Source of the DNA: Ostreiculturibacter nitratireducens
GTDB taxonomy: Bacteria; Pseudomonadota; Alphaproteobacteria; Rhodobacterales; Rhodobacteraceae
Direction of reading: 5' to 3'
Assembly (NCBI RefSeq): GCF_032670585.1
Contig: NZ_JAVQHL010000004.1
Coordinates: 62,001 to 126,000, forward strand
DNA: 64,000 nucleotides
This document shows, in pieces, positions 1-8,568 of this stretch. A model generated the notes under the pieces. That model was not told the DNA's origin and did no database searches. It saw only the letters and a list, made by a program, of their open reading frames with translations. The translations under genes were made by a program, and so were the position numbers. Every line of letters begins with the position of its first letter. Position 1 is the first letter of the stretch.

Positions 1-866
1 GCCGTCCATTCATCCCGTGTCCGCACGGCGAAGCGTTGTGCCAACATGTCCCGCAGTGCCGGCCAGTTCGCCCGGTCAGCGCGGTCAGGCAATGCCGCCG
101 GATCCAGACCGAGGCGTGACAGGAGTTCCGCCCAGAACTGCTGCTCGATCGCGCCGACGGCCATGTGCCCCCCGCACTTGCAGCGATAGACCGCGTAATA
201 GGGTGCCGCTCCGTCGAGGATGTTGGACTCGCGCCGGTCCTGCCACTGCCCGGCCGCCGCCATCCCCCGGATCATCGCCATCAGGTGCGCGACCCCGTCG
301 GTGATCGCGGCATCGACCACCTGCCCCTTCCCCGACCGCTGCGCCTCCAGCATGCCGCAGACGATGCCGAAGGCGAGGAATATGCCCCCGCCACCGAAAT
401 CGCCGAGAAGGTTCAGGGGCGCGACCGGCGTCTCCTCCGGCCCGATGGCGTGGAGCGCGCCTGTCAGCGCGATATAGCCGATGTCATGCCCTGCGGTCTT
501 CGCCAGCGGCCCCTCCTGCCCCCAGCCAGTCATCCGGCCGTAGACAAGTCGCGGGTTCCCGGGGAAATCCTCGGGGCCGAACCCCAACCGCTCCATCGCG
601 CCGGGCCGCATCCCCTCGATCAGCGCGTCGGCCTTCAGGATCAGCCGGCGCGCGACCTCGCGTCCTTCCGGCGCCTTCAGGTCCAGTTCGATGAAGCCTC
701 GCCCCCGGTTCAGGATGTCGTAGTCGAGGCCCAGGAGGTGCCGCGCGCCGGGCCTCGCGATGCGGATGACCTCGGCCCCCATGTCCGCAAGCGTCATCGC
801 CGCGAACGGTGTGGGGCCGAGCCCCGCGATTTCGACGACCCTGAGCCCCGCCAGCGGCCCGTTCAT
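1..866 (-). CDS. Alpha-methylacyl-CoA racemase-like CaiB/BaiF CoA-transferase, C-terminus cut by window edge
   Basis: The N-terminal 288 codons are present and the rest lies beyond position 1. The protein belongs to class III CoA-transferases and most resembles alpha-methylacyl-CoA racemase, which epimerises 2-methyl-branched acyl-CoAs. Seen in sequence: the GHDIGYIALTG segment with the catalytic His near residue 127, the LLGDFGGG segment with the Asp at 156, and AIEQQF with the Glu near 241. This His/Asp/Glu trio marks the racemase branch rather than CaiB or Frc. The ATG at 866 overlaps the stop of the ABC-F gene as ATGA, so the two are probably translated together. Substrate is not readable from sequence. 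Confidence 0.88.
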   Translation of the reverse strand, partial: MNGPLAGLRVVEIAGLGPTPFAAMTLADMGAEVIRIARPGARHLLGLDYDILNRGRGFIELDLKAPEGREVARRLILKADALIEGMRPGAMERLGFGPEDFPGNPRLVYGRMTGWGQEGPLAKTAGHDIGYIALTGALHAIGPEETPVAPLNLLGDFGGGGIFLAFGIVCGMLEAQRSGKGQVVDAAITDGVAHLMAMIRGMAAAGQWQDRRESNILDGAAPYYAVYRCKCGGHMAVGAIEQQFWAELLSRLGLDPAALPDRADRANWPALRDMLAQRFAVRTRDEWT

Positions 867-2677
867 ACGGCCGACTTCTCTTCGAGCGTCAGCCATTCCT
901 CCTCCGCCGAGGCCAGAGCCGTCTGCCGCTCCGCGAGCGCCTCCGACGCCTTGCGGAACTTCTCCGGCGCCTTGGCGTAAAGCTCCGGATCGGACAGGAA
1001 TTCTCCGAGCTTCGCGATCTCGGCCTCCAGTCTTTCGATCACACCGGGCAACGCCTCAAGGCGATGTTTCTCCGTGAACGTAAGCCCTTGTGCCGGTTTC
1101 TTCACATCGCGCGCGAACTCCGGCTTCGCTGCCGGCGCAGGCTTCGATGGCTTCTCCGGTTCCGCCCGCTCGCCCCGCTGCGCCCGGTAGTCGCTCCAGC
1201 CGCCGGCGTAGACGACTGCGCGCCCATCGCCTTCCATCGCAACCGTCGTCGTCGCAACTCGGTCGATGAAGTCCCGGTCGTGGCTGACCAGAAGCACGGT
1301 GCCTTCGTATTCGCCGAGGAGGTCCTGAAGGAGGTCCAGCGTCTCCACGTCCAGGTCGTTCGTCGGTTCGTCGAGAACAAGGAGGTTCGACTGCCGCGCC
1401 ATGATCCGCGCGAGAAGCAGCCGCGCCCGCTCCCCGCCCGACAGCGATCCGACCGGCGCCCGCGCCTGCGCCTCGTCGAAGAGGAAATCCTTGAGGTAGG
1501 CCACGACGTGGCGTGGCTGGCCGCGCACCATGACCTGGTCCGACCGCCCCGAAACTCGCATCGAGGGGTCGTTCACGAGCCCGTCCCACAATGTCACTTC
1601 CGGGTTGAGCGTGGCACGCGCCTGATCGAAGACCGCGATCTCCAGGTTGGTGCCATGCCGCACCGTTCCAGTATCCGGCTCGATCTCTCCGGTCAGCATC
1701 TTCAGAAGCGTCGTCTTGCCGACGCCGTTCGGCCCGACGAAGGCCACGCGGTCACCGCGAAGCACCCGGAAGGAGAAGTCCTTCAGGATCAGCTTACCGT
1801 CGTAAGTCTTTGAAATACCGTTTGCTTCGATAACAAGCTTGCCGGAGGCCGGCCCCGCGTCCAGCGCCATTTCCGCCGTGCCCTGACGGCGGATCATCGC
1901 CGCGCGCTCGGCCCTGAGGGCCTGCAAAGCCCGTACACGCCCCTGGTTCCGCTTCCGCCGCGCGCTGATCCCTTCGACGGCCCAGCGGGCCTCGGCCTTG
2001 ATCTTGCGCTCAAGCTTGTGGCGCGCGTCGTCCTCCTCGGCCCAGACCGTTTCGCGCCAGTCCTCGAAGCTCTCGAATCCCCTCTCCTGCCGCCGCACGA
2101 CGCCCCGGTCGATCCAGAGCGTCGCCCGCGTCAGCGCGCGCAGGAAGGCGCGGTCGTGGCTGATGATGACATAGGCCGCCCGCGTGGACTTGAGCTGCTC
2201 CTCCAGCCAGCCGATCGCCTCGACGTCGAGGTGGTTCGTTGGCTCGTCGAGGAGCATCAGCTCCGGCGCCTCCGCGAGGAGCTTGGCCAGGGCCGCACGC
2301 CGCCTTTCGCCGCCCGAGGCCGTGGAGATCGGGGCCGAGGGGTCGAATTTCAGCCCTTCGGCCACCTGCGCGACACGGAACTCCTGCCCCTGCGGCAGGC
2401 CGGACGCGGCATAGTCGCCGAGCGTCTCGAACCGGCCCATGTCGGGCTCCTGCTCCATGTAGCCCACCGTCACGCCCGGCGGCACGACGCGCGTTCCCGC
2501 GTCGGGTTCGACGAGCCCCGCCATCACCTTCATCAGGGTGGACTTGCCGGAACCGTTCCGCCCCACCAGGGCGACACGGTCACCGCCCTGGATCACGAGG
2601 TCCAGACCCTCGAAAACGGGATTGCCCCCGAAGGTCAGGAAAAGTCCGGAAAGCTGAAGAAGTGGTGCGCGGGCCAT
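863..2677 (-). CDS. uup: ABC-F family ATPase, Uup type
   Basis: A 604-residue soluble ABC-F protein with two ATP-binding cassettes and no membrane segments. The first cassette has Walker A GRNGSGKST near residue 35, an SGGERRRAALA signature and LLDEPTNHLD. The second has GPNGVGKTT, LSGGERARLLLARI and VLDEPTNDLD. A charged linker and a C-terminal coiled coil (about residues 530-604) are the Uup hallmark. ABC-F proteins act on the ribosome and Uup has been tied to replication and recombination phenotypes. The reading frame extends 30 codons upstream, but the ATG opening MARAPLLQLSG aligns with the family start. It precedes the CoA-transferase with a 3-base overlap. Confidence 0.9.
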   Translation of the reverse strand: MARAPLLQLSGLFLTFGGNPVFEGLDLVIQGGDRVALVGRNGSGKSTLMKVMAGLVEPDAGTRVVPPGVTVGYMEQEPDMGRFETLGDYAASGLPQGQEFRVAQVAEGLKFDPSAPISTASGGERRRAALAKLLAEAPELMLLDEPTNHLDVEAIGWLEEQLKSTRAAYVIISHDRAFLRALTRATLWIDRGVVRRQERGFESFEDWRETVWAEEDDARHKLERKIKAEARWAVEGISARRKRNQGRVRALQALRAERAAMIRRQGTAEMALDAGPASGKLVIEANGISKTYDGKLILKDFSFRVLRGDRVAFVGPNGVGKTTLLKMLTGEIEPDTGTVRHGTNLEIAVFDQARATLNPEVTLWDGLVNDPSMRVSGRSDQVMVRGQPRHVVAYLKDFLFDEAQARAPVGSLSGGERARLLLARIMARQSNLLVLDEPTNDLDVETLDLLQDLLGEYEGTVLLVSHDRDFIDRVATTTVAMEGDGRAVVYAGGWSDYRAQRGERAEPEKPSKPAPAAKPEFARDVKKPAQGLTFTEKHRLEALPGVIERLEAEIAKLGEFLSDPELYAKAPEKFRKASEALAERQTALASAEEEWLTLEEKSAV

Positions 2678-2790
2678 GTGCGCGGAGCTACAGGGGCCAG
2701 CGCGGGCGGTCAATGGGGAGCCGCCGTCCGGTCGGGCTTCGAAGGAGCCCGACACCGTTGCCCTCACAAGCGAGCGCGACGCCAGCGGAA

Positions 2791-3585
2791 TCAGGCGCGA
2801 ATGCCGCCGCCCCGTGCCATCGCGGGCCCCGTCCCCGCTATTGCCCGCAACGCCCGCGCGCGCCCCGAAGGCACGGCCCTGATCTCAAGCCCCGTGAAGA
2901 CATGCAGGGTCGCCATTTCCGTGTCCACCACCGCGTGGTCCGATACCCAGCCGCCCATCGTCAGGTATGTCCTGAGGAGCGGCGGCATGGCCTTCAGGGC
3001 GCGCTTGAGGTCCGGCCGGCGCCCACTCAGGTTGCGCGCGAAACGCACGACGTCCGGCGCCTTGACGCGCGGCAGCCAGCGCCTCGGCCCAAGATGGCGT
3101 TCCTTCAGCATCGCGAAGGCATCGACATAGACTTCGGCCTCCGTCCCGGCGAAGGACGAGCAGCCGAACAGCATCTCAATCCCCTCCTCGTCCACGAATC
3201 GCGTCGTAGCCGCCCAGGCCACACGAAGGATGTCGGGGTCGTGCCAATCGGGATGCAGGCAGAAGCGCCCCATCTCCGCCATCGGTCCGTCGAAGTCCAG
3301 AAGGCCGGAGAGATCGTAATATTGCGCCGCGTAGCTCCGCCCGATCTCCGCCCCGCGGGCCAGCGGCAGGAGCCGGAAGCAGGCGACCAGGGCGCCGGAG
3401 CGCGTCTCCTCGATCAGGACATGTCGGCAGAGCGGATCGAACGCGTCGGCATCCAAGCCGTCACGCCCGGCGGCCCCGTTGCCGGCCCGGAATGCGAGCC
3501 ACCGCAAACGCTGGGCGCGCGCGATGTCCTCAGCGCCTTCCGCGAAGCGCGCGCCGAAACGGCAATTGTCGTATTCTCGCACCAC
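2791..3585 (-). CDS. olsB: L-ornithine N-alpha-acyltransferase OlsB
   Basis: GNAT-fold acyltransferase of the OlsB family, which transfers a 3-hydroxyacyl group from acyl carrier protein to ornithine, the first step of ornithine-lipid synthesis. Recognised from the order RLRWLAF..., a region of conserved acidic and hydrophobic residues ending in MAEMGRFCLHPD, and FGCSSFAGT. No olsA is adjacent. The frame is open to a TTG at 3669, but that would overlap bamE by 44 bases. GTG codons at 3591, 3585 and 3582 lie just inside, and a GAAGGG sits at good distance from the GTG at 3585, giving 264 residues. The start is therefore provisional; the family call is firmer. Confidence 0.82.
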   Translation of the reverse strand: MVREYDNCRFGARFAEGAEDIARAQRLRWLAFRAGNGAAGRDGLDADAFDPLCRHVLIEETRSGALVACFRLLPLARGAEIGRSYAAQYYDLSGLLDFDGPMAEMGRFCLHPDWHDPDILRVAWAATTRFVDEEGIEMLFGCSSFAGTEAEVYVDAFAMLKERHLGPRRWLPRVKAPDVVRFARNLSGRRPDLKRALKAMPPLLRTYLTMGGWVSDHAVVDTEMATLHVFTGLEIRAVPSGRARALRAIAGTGPAMARGGGIRA

Positions 3586-3625
3586 CTGCACCCTTCGGCC
3601 GAAACCGCGACCCGCGCGGACGCCA

Positions 3626-4081
3626 TCAGTCCAGGAACTGGCCGGCCGTGAAGTTGCCGATGTTGCCAAGCAGCTGACGGATGAAGCTGACGCCCTTGAC
3701 GTTGCTGTCCGTCACCCGGCGCGACAGGACGACGACCTGCCCGGCCTCGAGACCGAAGCGCTCCACGTTCTCGACGACGCCCTCTTCGTCGAAGCTGATC
3801 GCGACGACCTCGCGGGTGATCTCCTCCGGCGGACGCCAGCCCGAGTGCTTCCAGCGGCTGCCGACGTAATACCATCCGGAAGTGTTCAGCACACCGGCCG
3901 AAGACGGCCGTCCGACCTTCTGGGCGACGCTTTCTCGATTGTCCTCGCCGACGACGACCAGCGCGAGGTCATCGTCCAGCGGTACGTATCCATGATTCCG
4001 GTAGGTCGCCGAGCACGCGGCCAGCAGGCCGAGCAGAAGCGCGATAGCGCCGAGGCGAATCCCGGAGAAGTACCTGCCCAT
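3626..4081 (-). CDS. bamE: Outer membrane assembly lipoprotein BamE (SmpA/OmlA family)
   Basis: A 151-residue lipoprotein of the Bam complex, which inserts beta-barrel proteins into the outer membrane. A signal peptide (residues 1-22) ends in the lipobox LAAC with Cys23 as the lipidated residue. The body carries the SmpA/OmlA pattern of NHGYVPLDDDL, IxxGxxxxxVxxxxGRPSSAG, WYYVGSR and ISFDEEGVV. The ATG at 4081 is chosen over an upstream in-frame start at 4141 because it places the signal peptide at the N-terminus. Divergent from the DUF177 gene, a common alphaproteobacterial arrangement. Confidence 0.9.
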   Translation of the reverse strand: MGRYFSGIRLGAIALLLGLLAACSATYRNHGYVPLDDDLALVVVGEDNRESVAQKVGRPSSAGVLNTSGWYYVGSRWKHSGWRPPEEITREVVAISFDEEGVVENVERFGLEAGQVVVLSRRVTDSNVKGVSFIRQLLGNIGNFTAGQFLD

Positions 4082-4189
4082 GTCGTCCTCTTGCCTTGCT
4101 GGCTTTAGCCTCTTATCCGGCTTACAACATGCGCGTGCCATGCTTCAAGGAAGTAAACGCGCGGCACCATCGGCCGAAGGAGGACAGAA

Positions 4190-4738
4190 TTGAGCCCCGG
4201 CACGCCCTACACCCATCCGATACGGACCTCTGAACTCTCTGGAAGAAAGCCGCAGAGGTTCTCGCTTTCTCCGGGCGCGGACGCCCGGCAGACCATTGCC
4301 GCCGAACTCGGCATCGATGCCGTCCGCAAGCTGACGTTCACGGGCGAACTCCGCCCGATGGGCCGGCACGACTGGGTTCTCGAAGCCGACCTCGGCGCGA
4401 CGGTAGTGCAGCCCTGCGTCGTCACGCTTGCCCCCGTCACCACGCGGATCGACGACCGGGTGACCCGTCGCTACCTGTCCGAGATGCCCGAGCCCACGGG
4501 CGACGAGGTGGAGATGCCGGAGGACGAAACATCCGAGCAGCTTCCCGCGGTGATCGACCTCGGCGAGGTCATGGTAGAGGCTTTGGCACTCGCACTGCCG
4601 CTTTACCCGCGCGCGGAGGGGGCGGAGCTTTCCCAGACCGAGGCCGCCCCGCCGGGTGCCGAACCGATCGACGAATCCGCGCGCCGGCCCTTCGCGGGGC
4701 TCGCCGACCTCATGAAGAAGCAGCGCGACGAGGACTGA
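4190..4738 (+). CDS. DUF177 (YceD) family protein
   Basis: A 182-residue protein of the DUF177/YceD family, found just upstream of rpmF across many bacteria and linked in other organisms to 23S rRNA accumulation. The conserved core is seen as LTFTGELRPMGRHDWVLEADLGATVVQPCVVTLAPVTT, followed by an acidic stretch and IDLGEVMVEALALALPLYPR. The start is a TTG, supported by a strong GAAGGAGG six bases upstream. The position ahead of rpmF-plsX-fabH supports the assignment. Biochemical role in this lineage is not established. Confidence 0.88.
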   Translation: MSPGTPYTHPIRTSELSGRKPQRFSLSPGADARQTIAAELGIDAVRKLTFTGELRPMGRHDWVLEADLGATVVQPCVVTLAPVTTRIDDRVTRRYLSEMPEPTGDEVEMPEDETSEQLPAVIDLGEVMVEALALALPLYPRAEGAELSQTEAAPPGAEPIDESARRPFAGLADLMKKQRDED

Positions 4739-4905
4739 AAACCAAGAGCTTGGGAAGTGGCACAAAAGGACTTGCGCCCGCAAAGAATATGGCTATGTTC
4801 CCGGCCTCATTCACGCGGTGGCTTCGCACCCGGTGCCTTCTGGGCATGAGCGGCGAAACCCCAGGAAATTCAGGGCCTTGGCCCTCATAACCCCGAGGTT
4901 GAGAC

Positions 4906-5112
4906 ATGGCTGTCCCTCAGAACCGAGTCACGCGGTCCCGCCGCAACATGCGCCGTGCGCACGACGCTCTCGTCGCTTCGAACCCGGCAGAATGCCCGAA
5001 TTGCGGCGAGCTGAAGCGCCCGCACCACGTCTGTGGCGCGTGCGGCCACTATGACGACCGTGAAGTCGTCGCGCAGGCCGCCGAGATCGACCTGGACGAA
5101 GACGCGGCATAA
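4906..5112 (+). CDS. rpmF: 50S ribosomal protein L32
   Basis: A 68-residue large-subunit protein of full length. The N-terminal MAVPQNRVTRSRRNMRRAHD is typical of L32. Four cysteines (C30, C33, C43, C46) form two CxxC pairs of a zinc-ribbon, so this is the zinc-containing form. It lies 167 bases after the DUF177 gene and 23 bases ahead of plsX, the standard rpmF-plsX-fabH order. Confidence 0.97.
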   Translation: MAVPQNRVTRSRRNMRRAHDALVASNPAECPNCGELKRPHHVCGACGHYDDREVVAQAAEIDLDEDAA

Positions 5113-5135
5113 CGCCCGTCTGCCCGGCCCGCGGC

Positions 5136-6257
5136 ATGTCCTCTACGCTTGCTCAAGGCAGCAGGGACGACACCTCGCGGATGCAGGGGCCGATAACTCT
5201 TTCGATCGACGCCATGGGTGGCGATCGCGGGCCGGCGGCTGTTGCCGCCGGCATTATTGCGTCCGCAGCCGAGCTTCCTGATCTCCGGTTCGTCGTTCAC
5301 GGGCCGGAAGCCGAGTTGTCGCGCCTTCTCGGGCGTCGAGGCGATATCGGCTCGCGCTGCGAGATCCGGCATTGCGACCGCGTCGTGACCATGGACGACA
5401 AGCCAAGCCAGGTCATGCGCCATGGCGAAGGCACCTCGATGTGGTCCGCGATCGAAAGCGTCCGGAACGGCGAGGCGCAGGCCGTGGTTTCCTGTGGAAA
5501 CACGGGCGCGCTCATGGCGCTGTCGATGATCCGGCTCAGGAAACTTCCCGGCGTCAACCGTCCGGCGATCGCCTGCCTCTGGCCGTCGCGCAATCCCGCG
5601 GGCTTCAACGTGATGCTTGACGTGGGCGCCGACATCAAGGCCGACCCGAGGGACCTTTTGACCTACGCCATGATGGGGGCTTCCTATGCCCGCAACGGGC
5701 TCGGGCTGAACCGCCCCCGCATCGGCCTCCTGAACGTCGGGACCGAAGAGCACAAGGGCCGGTCGGAACTGCGCGAGGCGCAGGAGCTGATCGCCGCCGC
5801 GACGGAAGCCGGACAGTTCGACTACGTCGGCTTCGTGGAGGGCAGCGACCTCCCCTCCGCCCGCGTGGACGTGATCGTGACCGACGGGTTCACCGGCAAC
5901 ATCGCGCTCAAGACCGGGGAAGGCACGGCGAAGCTGATCGGGGATTTCCTCAAGGAAGCCTTTGCCGCCACCCCCCTGTCGCGCATCGCGTCGCTTCTTG
6001 CGCTGACCTCGCTGAAGCGTCTTCAGCGCCGTATCGATCCGCGCCGGGTCAACGGGGGCGTGTTCCTCGGCCTGAACGGCACGGTGGTCAAATCGCATGG
6101 CTCCGCCGACGCCACCGGCGTCGCGGCAGCCATCAAACTGGGATATCAACTCGCGCAGTCGAACTTCGGCGAACGTCTTGCCGCGCGGGTTGCCTCTGCC
6201 GGTCTCGCGGGGCAGGATGCCGCCGAGGGTGGAGCGAACAACGGGACTTCCGAATGA
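5136..6257 (+). CDS. plsX: Phosphate acyltransferase PlsX
   Basis: Converts acyl-ACP and phosphate to acyl-phosphate, feeding the PlsY glycerol-3-phosphate acyltransferase in phospholipid synthesis; a peripheral membrane enzyme. Recognised from SIDAMGGDRGP near the N-terminus, SCGNTGALMALSM, LDVGADIKADP, RIGLLNVGTEE and VIVTDGFTGNIALKTGEG. The length of 373 residues is slightly above average; an in-frame ATG at 5181 is an alternative start giving 358 residues. Its TGA overlaps the fabH start as ATGA. Confidence 0.96.
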   Translation: MSSTLAQGSRDDTSRMQGPITLSIDAMGGDRGPAAVAAGIIASAAELPDLRFVVHGPEAELSRLLGRRGDIGSRCEIRHCDRVVTMDDKPSQVMRHGEGTSMWSAIESVRNGEAQAVVSCGNTGALMALSMIRLRKLPGVNRPAIACLWPSRNPAGFNVMLDVGADIKADPRDLLTYAMMGASYARNGLGLNRPRIGLLNVGTEEHKGRSELREAQELIAAATEAGQFDYVGFVEGSDLPSARVDVIVTDGFTGNIALKTGEGTAKLIGDFLKEAFAATPLSRIASLLALTSLKRLQRRIDPRRVNGGVFLGLNGTVVKSHGSADATGVAAAIKLGYQLAQSNFGERLAARVASAGLAGQDAAEGGANNGTSE

Positions 6258-7228
6258 CTATCCGTGCCGTGGTCCGGGGCGTCGGGCATTATCTGCCTGA
6301 ACGCGTGGTGCCGAATGCCTGGTTCGAGGAGCGAGTGGACACCACCGACGAATGGATCGTGACCCGCACCGGCATCGAGCGGCGCCACTTCGCCGCGGAA
6401 AACGAAGCGACCTCCGATCTCGCCGTGAAGGCGGCTGAGGCGGCGCTGAAGGACGCGGGTATCGGGGCAGAGGGCGTTGACGCCATCATCGTCGCTACCT
6501 CGACTCCGGATTTCACCTTCCCCTCGGTCGCGACGATGGTTCAGGGCCGACTCGGACTGACCCACGGGTTCGCTTTCGACATGCAGGCCGTCTGCGCGGG
6601 CTTCGTCTATGCGCTGGCCAACGCGAACGCATTGATCGTTTCGGGCCAGGCTGGGCGCGTGCTGGTGATCGGGGCCGAAACCTTCAGCCGGATCCTCGAC
6701 TTCGAGGATCGTGGGACCTGCGTGCTCTTCGGCGACGGCGCGGGCGCGGTGGTTCTGGAAGCGGATGAGGCGGCCGGCACGACCTCCGACCGCGGGATCC
6801 TCGCCACCGACCTGCATTCGGACGGGCGCCACCGGGAACTTCTCTATGTTGACGGCGGCGTTTCGACGACGGGCACGTCCGGGCGCCTGCGCATGCAGGG
6901 CAACGCGGTGTTCCGTCACGCGGTCGAGAAGCTCGCGAACACTGCGCACACGGCGCTGGACAAGGCGGGGCTGTCGGGCGCGGACGTGGACTGGATCGTC
7001 CCGCACCAGGCCAATCTCCGGATCATCACCGCCACGGCGCAGCGCATGCAGGTGCCGATGGAGAAGGTCGTCGTCACGGTTCAGGACCATGGCAACACCT
7101 CGGCGGCCTCCATCCCGCTGGCCCTTTCGGTCGGCAAGGAACGCGGCCAGATCAAGACCGGCGACCTGATCGTGACGGAGGCGATCGGCGGCGGTCTCGC
7201 ATGGGGTTCCGTCGTTCTTCGCTGGTAA
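6254..7228 (+). CDS. fabH: Beta-ketoacyl-ACP synthase III
   Basis: Starts fatty acid elongation by condensing acetyl-CoA with malonyl-ACP. All catalytic residues are visible: Cys114 in QAVCAGFVYAL, His251 in PHQANLRI and Asn281 in HGNTSAASIPLAL. Length of 324 residues is normal. Translationally coupled to plsX by a 4-base overlap, so acyl-phosphate formation and chain initiation are probably made in step. Confidence 0.97.
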   Translation: MTIRAVVRGVGHYLPERVVPNAWFEERVDTTDEWIVTRTGIERRHFAAENEATSDLAVKAAEAALKDAGIGAEGVDAIIVATSTPDFTFPSVATMVQGRLGLTHGFAFDMQAVCAGFVYALANANALIVSGQAGRVLVIGAETFSRILDFEDRGTCVLFGDGAGAVVLEADEAAGTTSDRGILATDLHSDGRHRELLYVDGGVSTTGTSGRLRMQGNAVFRHAVEKLANTAHTALDKAGLSGADVDWIVPHQANLRIITATAQRMQVPMEKVVVTVQDHGNTSAASIPLALSVGKERGQIKTGDLIVTEAIGGGLAWGSVVLRW

Positions 7229-7354
7229 CGCGCGCCGCTTGGCCGGACCCTTCAGCGCGCCGGCGCGGGTCCGCCTTCAAGAACCGGTTCCAAGCCGTTG
7301 ATATTGACTCGGAAATTCAAACGCCTCATCCTTCCTGCAACAGTGGGGGTAAAG

Positions 7355-7657
7355 ATGAGCGAGAAGACTCTGACGCGTATGGACCTGAGCGAGGCCGTCT
7401 TCCGCGAGGTAGGCCTGTCCCGGAACGAATCCGCGCAACTCGTGGAAAGGGTGCTCCAGCACATGTCGGATGCGCTGGCCGAGGGAGAAACCGTCAAGAT
7501 CTCGTCCTTCGGCACGTTCTCGGTTCGCGAAAAGGCCGCGCGTGTGGGTCGCAACCCGAAGACGGGTGAGGAAGTGCCGATCAGCCCGCGGCGTGTGCTG
7601 ACGTTCCGGCCATCGCATCTGATGAAGGATCGCGTCGCAGCGGGCAACAAATCCTGA
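7355..7657 (+). CDS. ihfA: Integration host factor subunit alpha
   Basis: A 100-residue nucleoid protein that with IhfB bends DNA sharply at specific sites. The HU/IHF signature is clear: KISSFGTFSVREKAARVGRNP leading into the DNA-binding arm KTGEEVPISPRRVLTFRPS. The frame is open for 19 codons upstream, but the ATG at 7355 begins MSEKTLTRMDLSEAV as in other IhfA proteins. It lies 126 bases after fabH, so it may have its own promoter, and 11 bases before the MerR gene. Confidence 0.96.
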   Translation: MSEKTLTRMDLSEAVFREVGLSRNESAQLVERVLQHMSDALAEGETVKISSFGTFSVREKAARVGRNPKTGEEVPISPRRVLTFRPSHLMKDRVAAGNKS

Positions 7658-7668
7658 GGCTCGCCGAC

Positions 7669-8361
7669 GTGGTGCAAAAGGACGGAGCCCAGAAATCCGC
7701 GGAAGCGTTCCGGACGATCAGCGAGGTCTCGGAACTCATCGACACCCCGGCACATGTCCTCCGTTTCTGGGAGAGCCGGTTTCCCCAGGTGAAGCCGATC
7801 AAGCGCGCGGGTGGCCGTCGCTACTACCGCCCCGCGGATATCTCGCTACTCGATGGCATTCGCAAACTCCTGCACGAGGATGGAATCACCATCCGTGGCG
7901 TGCAGAAGATCCTTAAGGAAAAGGGCGCCCGGTACGTCGCCGACCTTTCCCAGATAGAAGAGACGCTCGCAGCCGAGGCCGAAGAGGCGCCCGAGCGCGA
8001 ACCCGCCGAAGCGGCGGTGGAGGCCCGCGCCAGCGCGCCTGAGGCCCCTGCGGAAGCGGCCTCTCCTTCCGAACTTTCTCCGCCGGTGGAGGAAGAATCC
8101 TTGGCGCCGGAACCGGCCGTGGCGGAACCGGCCGGAGTGTCATCTGCGGCCCCCACGAAGGAACCCGAAACGGCTGCGGACGTGCCCGCCCCCGTGCCAG
8201 AATCGGTCACCGCCAGTCCGGAGGCGCCGCTTTCGGTCCGCCTGCGCGCGATCCCGGTGCCCGTGCTCATGACCCGGCAATCGGATCTGGAGCCGCTGCA
8301 CAAGCGGTTGAACGCCCTACATGCAAGGCTTGTCGCGGCTCAGTCGCGCGCCGGGGACTGA
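7669..8361 (+). CDS. MerR family transcriptional regulator with acidic tail
   Basis: A 230-residue protein. Residues about 13-85 form a MerR helix-turn-helix and wing (ISEVSELIDTPAHVLRFWESRFPQVKPIKRAGGRRYYRPADISLLDGIRKLL). The following 120 residues are low-complexity Ala/Glu/Pro, then a short conserved C-terminal region (MTRQSDLEPLHKRLNALHARL). No metal-binding cysteine motif is seen. It starts at GTG 7669 or 7672, 11 bases after ihfA; ihfA-merR pairing is widespread in Alphaproteobacteria. Target genes and ligand are unknown. Confidence 0.85.
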   Translation: MVQKDGAQKSAEAFRTISEVSELIDTPAHVLRFWESRFPQVKPIKRAGGRRYYRPADISLLDGIRKLLHEDGITIRGVQKILKEKGARYVADLSQIEETLAAEAEEAPEREPAEAAVEARASAPEAPAEAASPSELSPPVEEESLAPEPAVAEPAGVSSAAPTKEPETAADVPAPVPESVTASPEAPLSVRLRAIPVPVLMTRQSDLEPLHKRLNALHARLVAAQSRAGD

Positions 8362-8428
8362 CAGGCCGCGACGCCATGCGTTTTGTCGCTTGCCCCCGCC
8401 GGTCCAATCGCTCTATATGCCCCCGTGT

Positions 8429-8506
8429 CGGGCCGTGGCGCAGCCTGGTTAGCGCGTCCGTCTGGGGGGCGGAAGGTCGCGAGTTCGAATCTCGCCGGCC
8501 CGACCA
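8429..8506 (+). tRNA. tRNA-Pro (anticodon GGG)
   Basis: The cloverleaf folds by eye. The acceptor stem CGGGCCG (8429-8435) pairs with CGGCCCG (8496-8502), followed by discriminator A and an encoded CCA. The anticodon stem TCCGT/GCGGA encloses loop CTGGGGG with anticodon GGG at 8464-8466. The T-arm is GCGAG TTCGAAT CTCGC. It reads CCC and CCT proline codons. Confidence 0.96.
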
Positions 8507-8513
8507 TCACCGA

Positions 8514-8550
8514 AACGCCCGCCCCTTTTCCGGGGCGGGCGTTCGTCTTT
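8514..8550 (+). terminator. Intrinsic terminator after tRNA-Pro(GGG)
   Basis: AACGCCCGCCCC (8514-8525) pairs perfectly with GGGGCGGGCGTT (8532-8543) around a six-base loop and is followed by CGTCTTT. It sits eight bases after the CCA end of the tRNA and before the deaminase gene. Confidence 0.75.
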
Positions 8551-8568
8551 GAGGGGGCGGTTCAGACC

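Noticed and set aside
3586..3669. TTG start for olsB at 3669
   Set aside because: It would overlap bamE by 44 bases and has no clear ribosome-binding site; GTG 3585 fits better.
8383..8568. N-terminal extension of the dCTP deaminase frame
   Set aside because: The extension runs through tRNA-Pro and its terminator, so the true start is the ATG at 8569.
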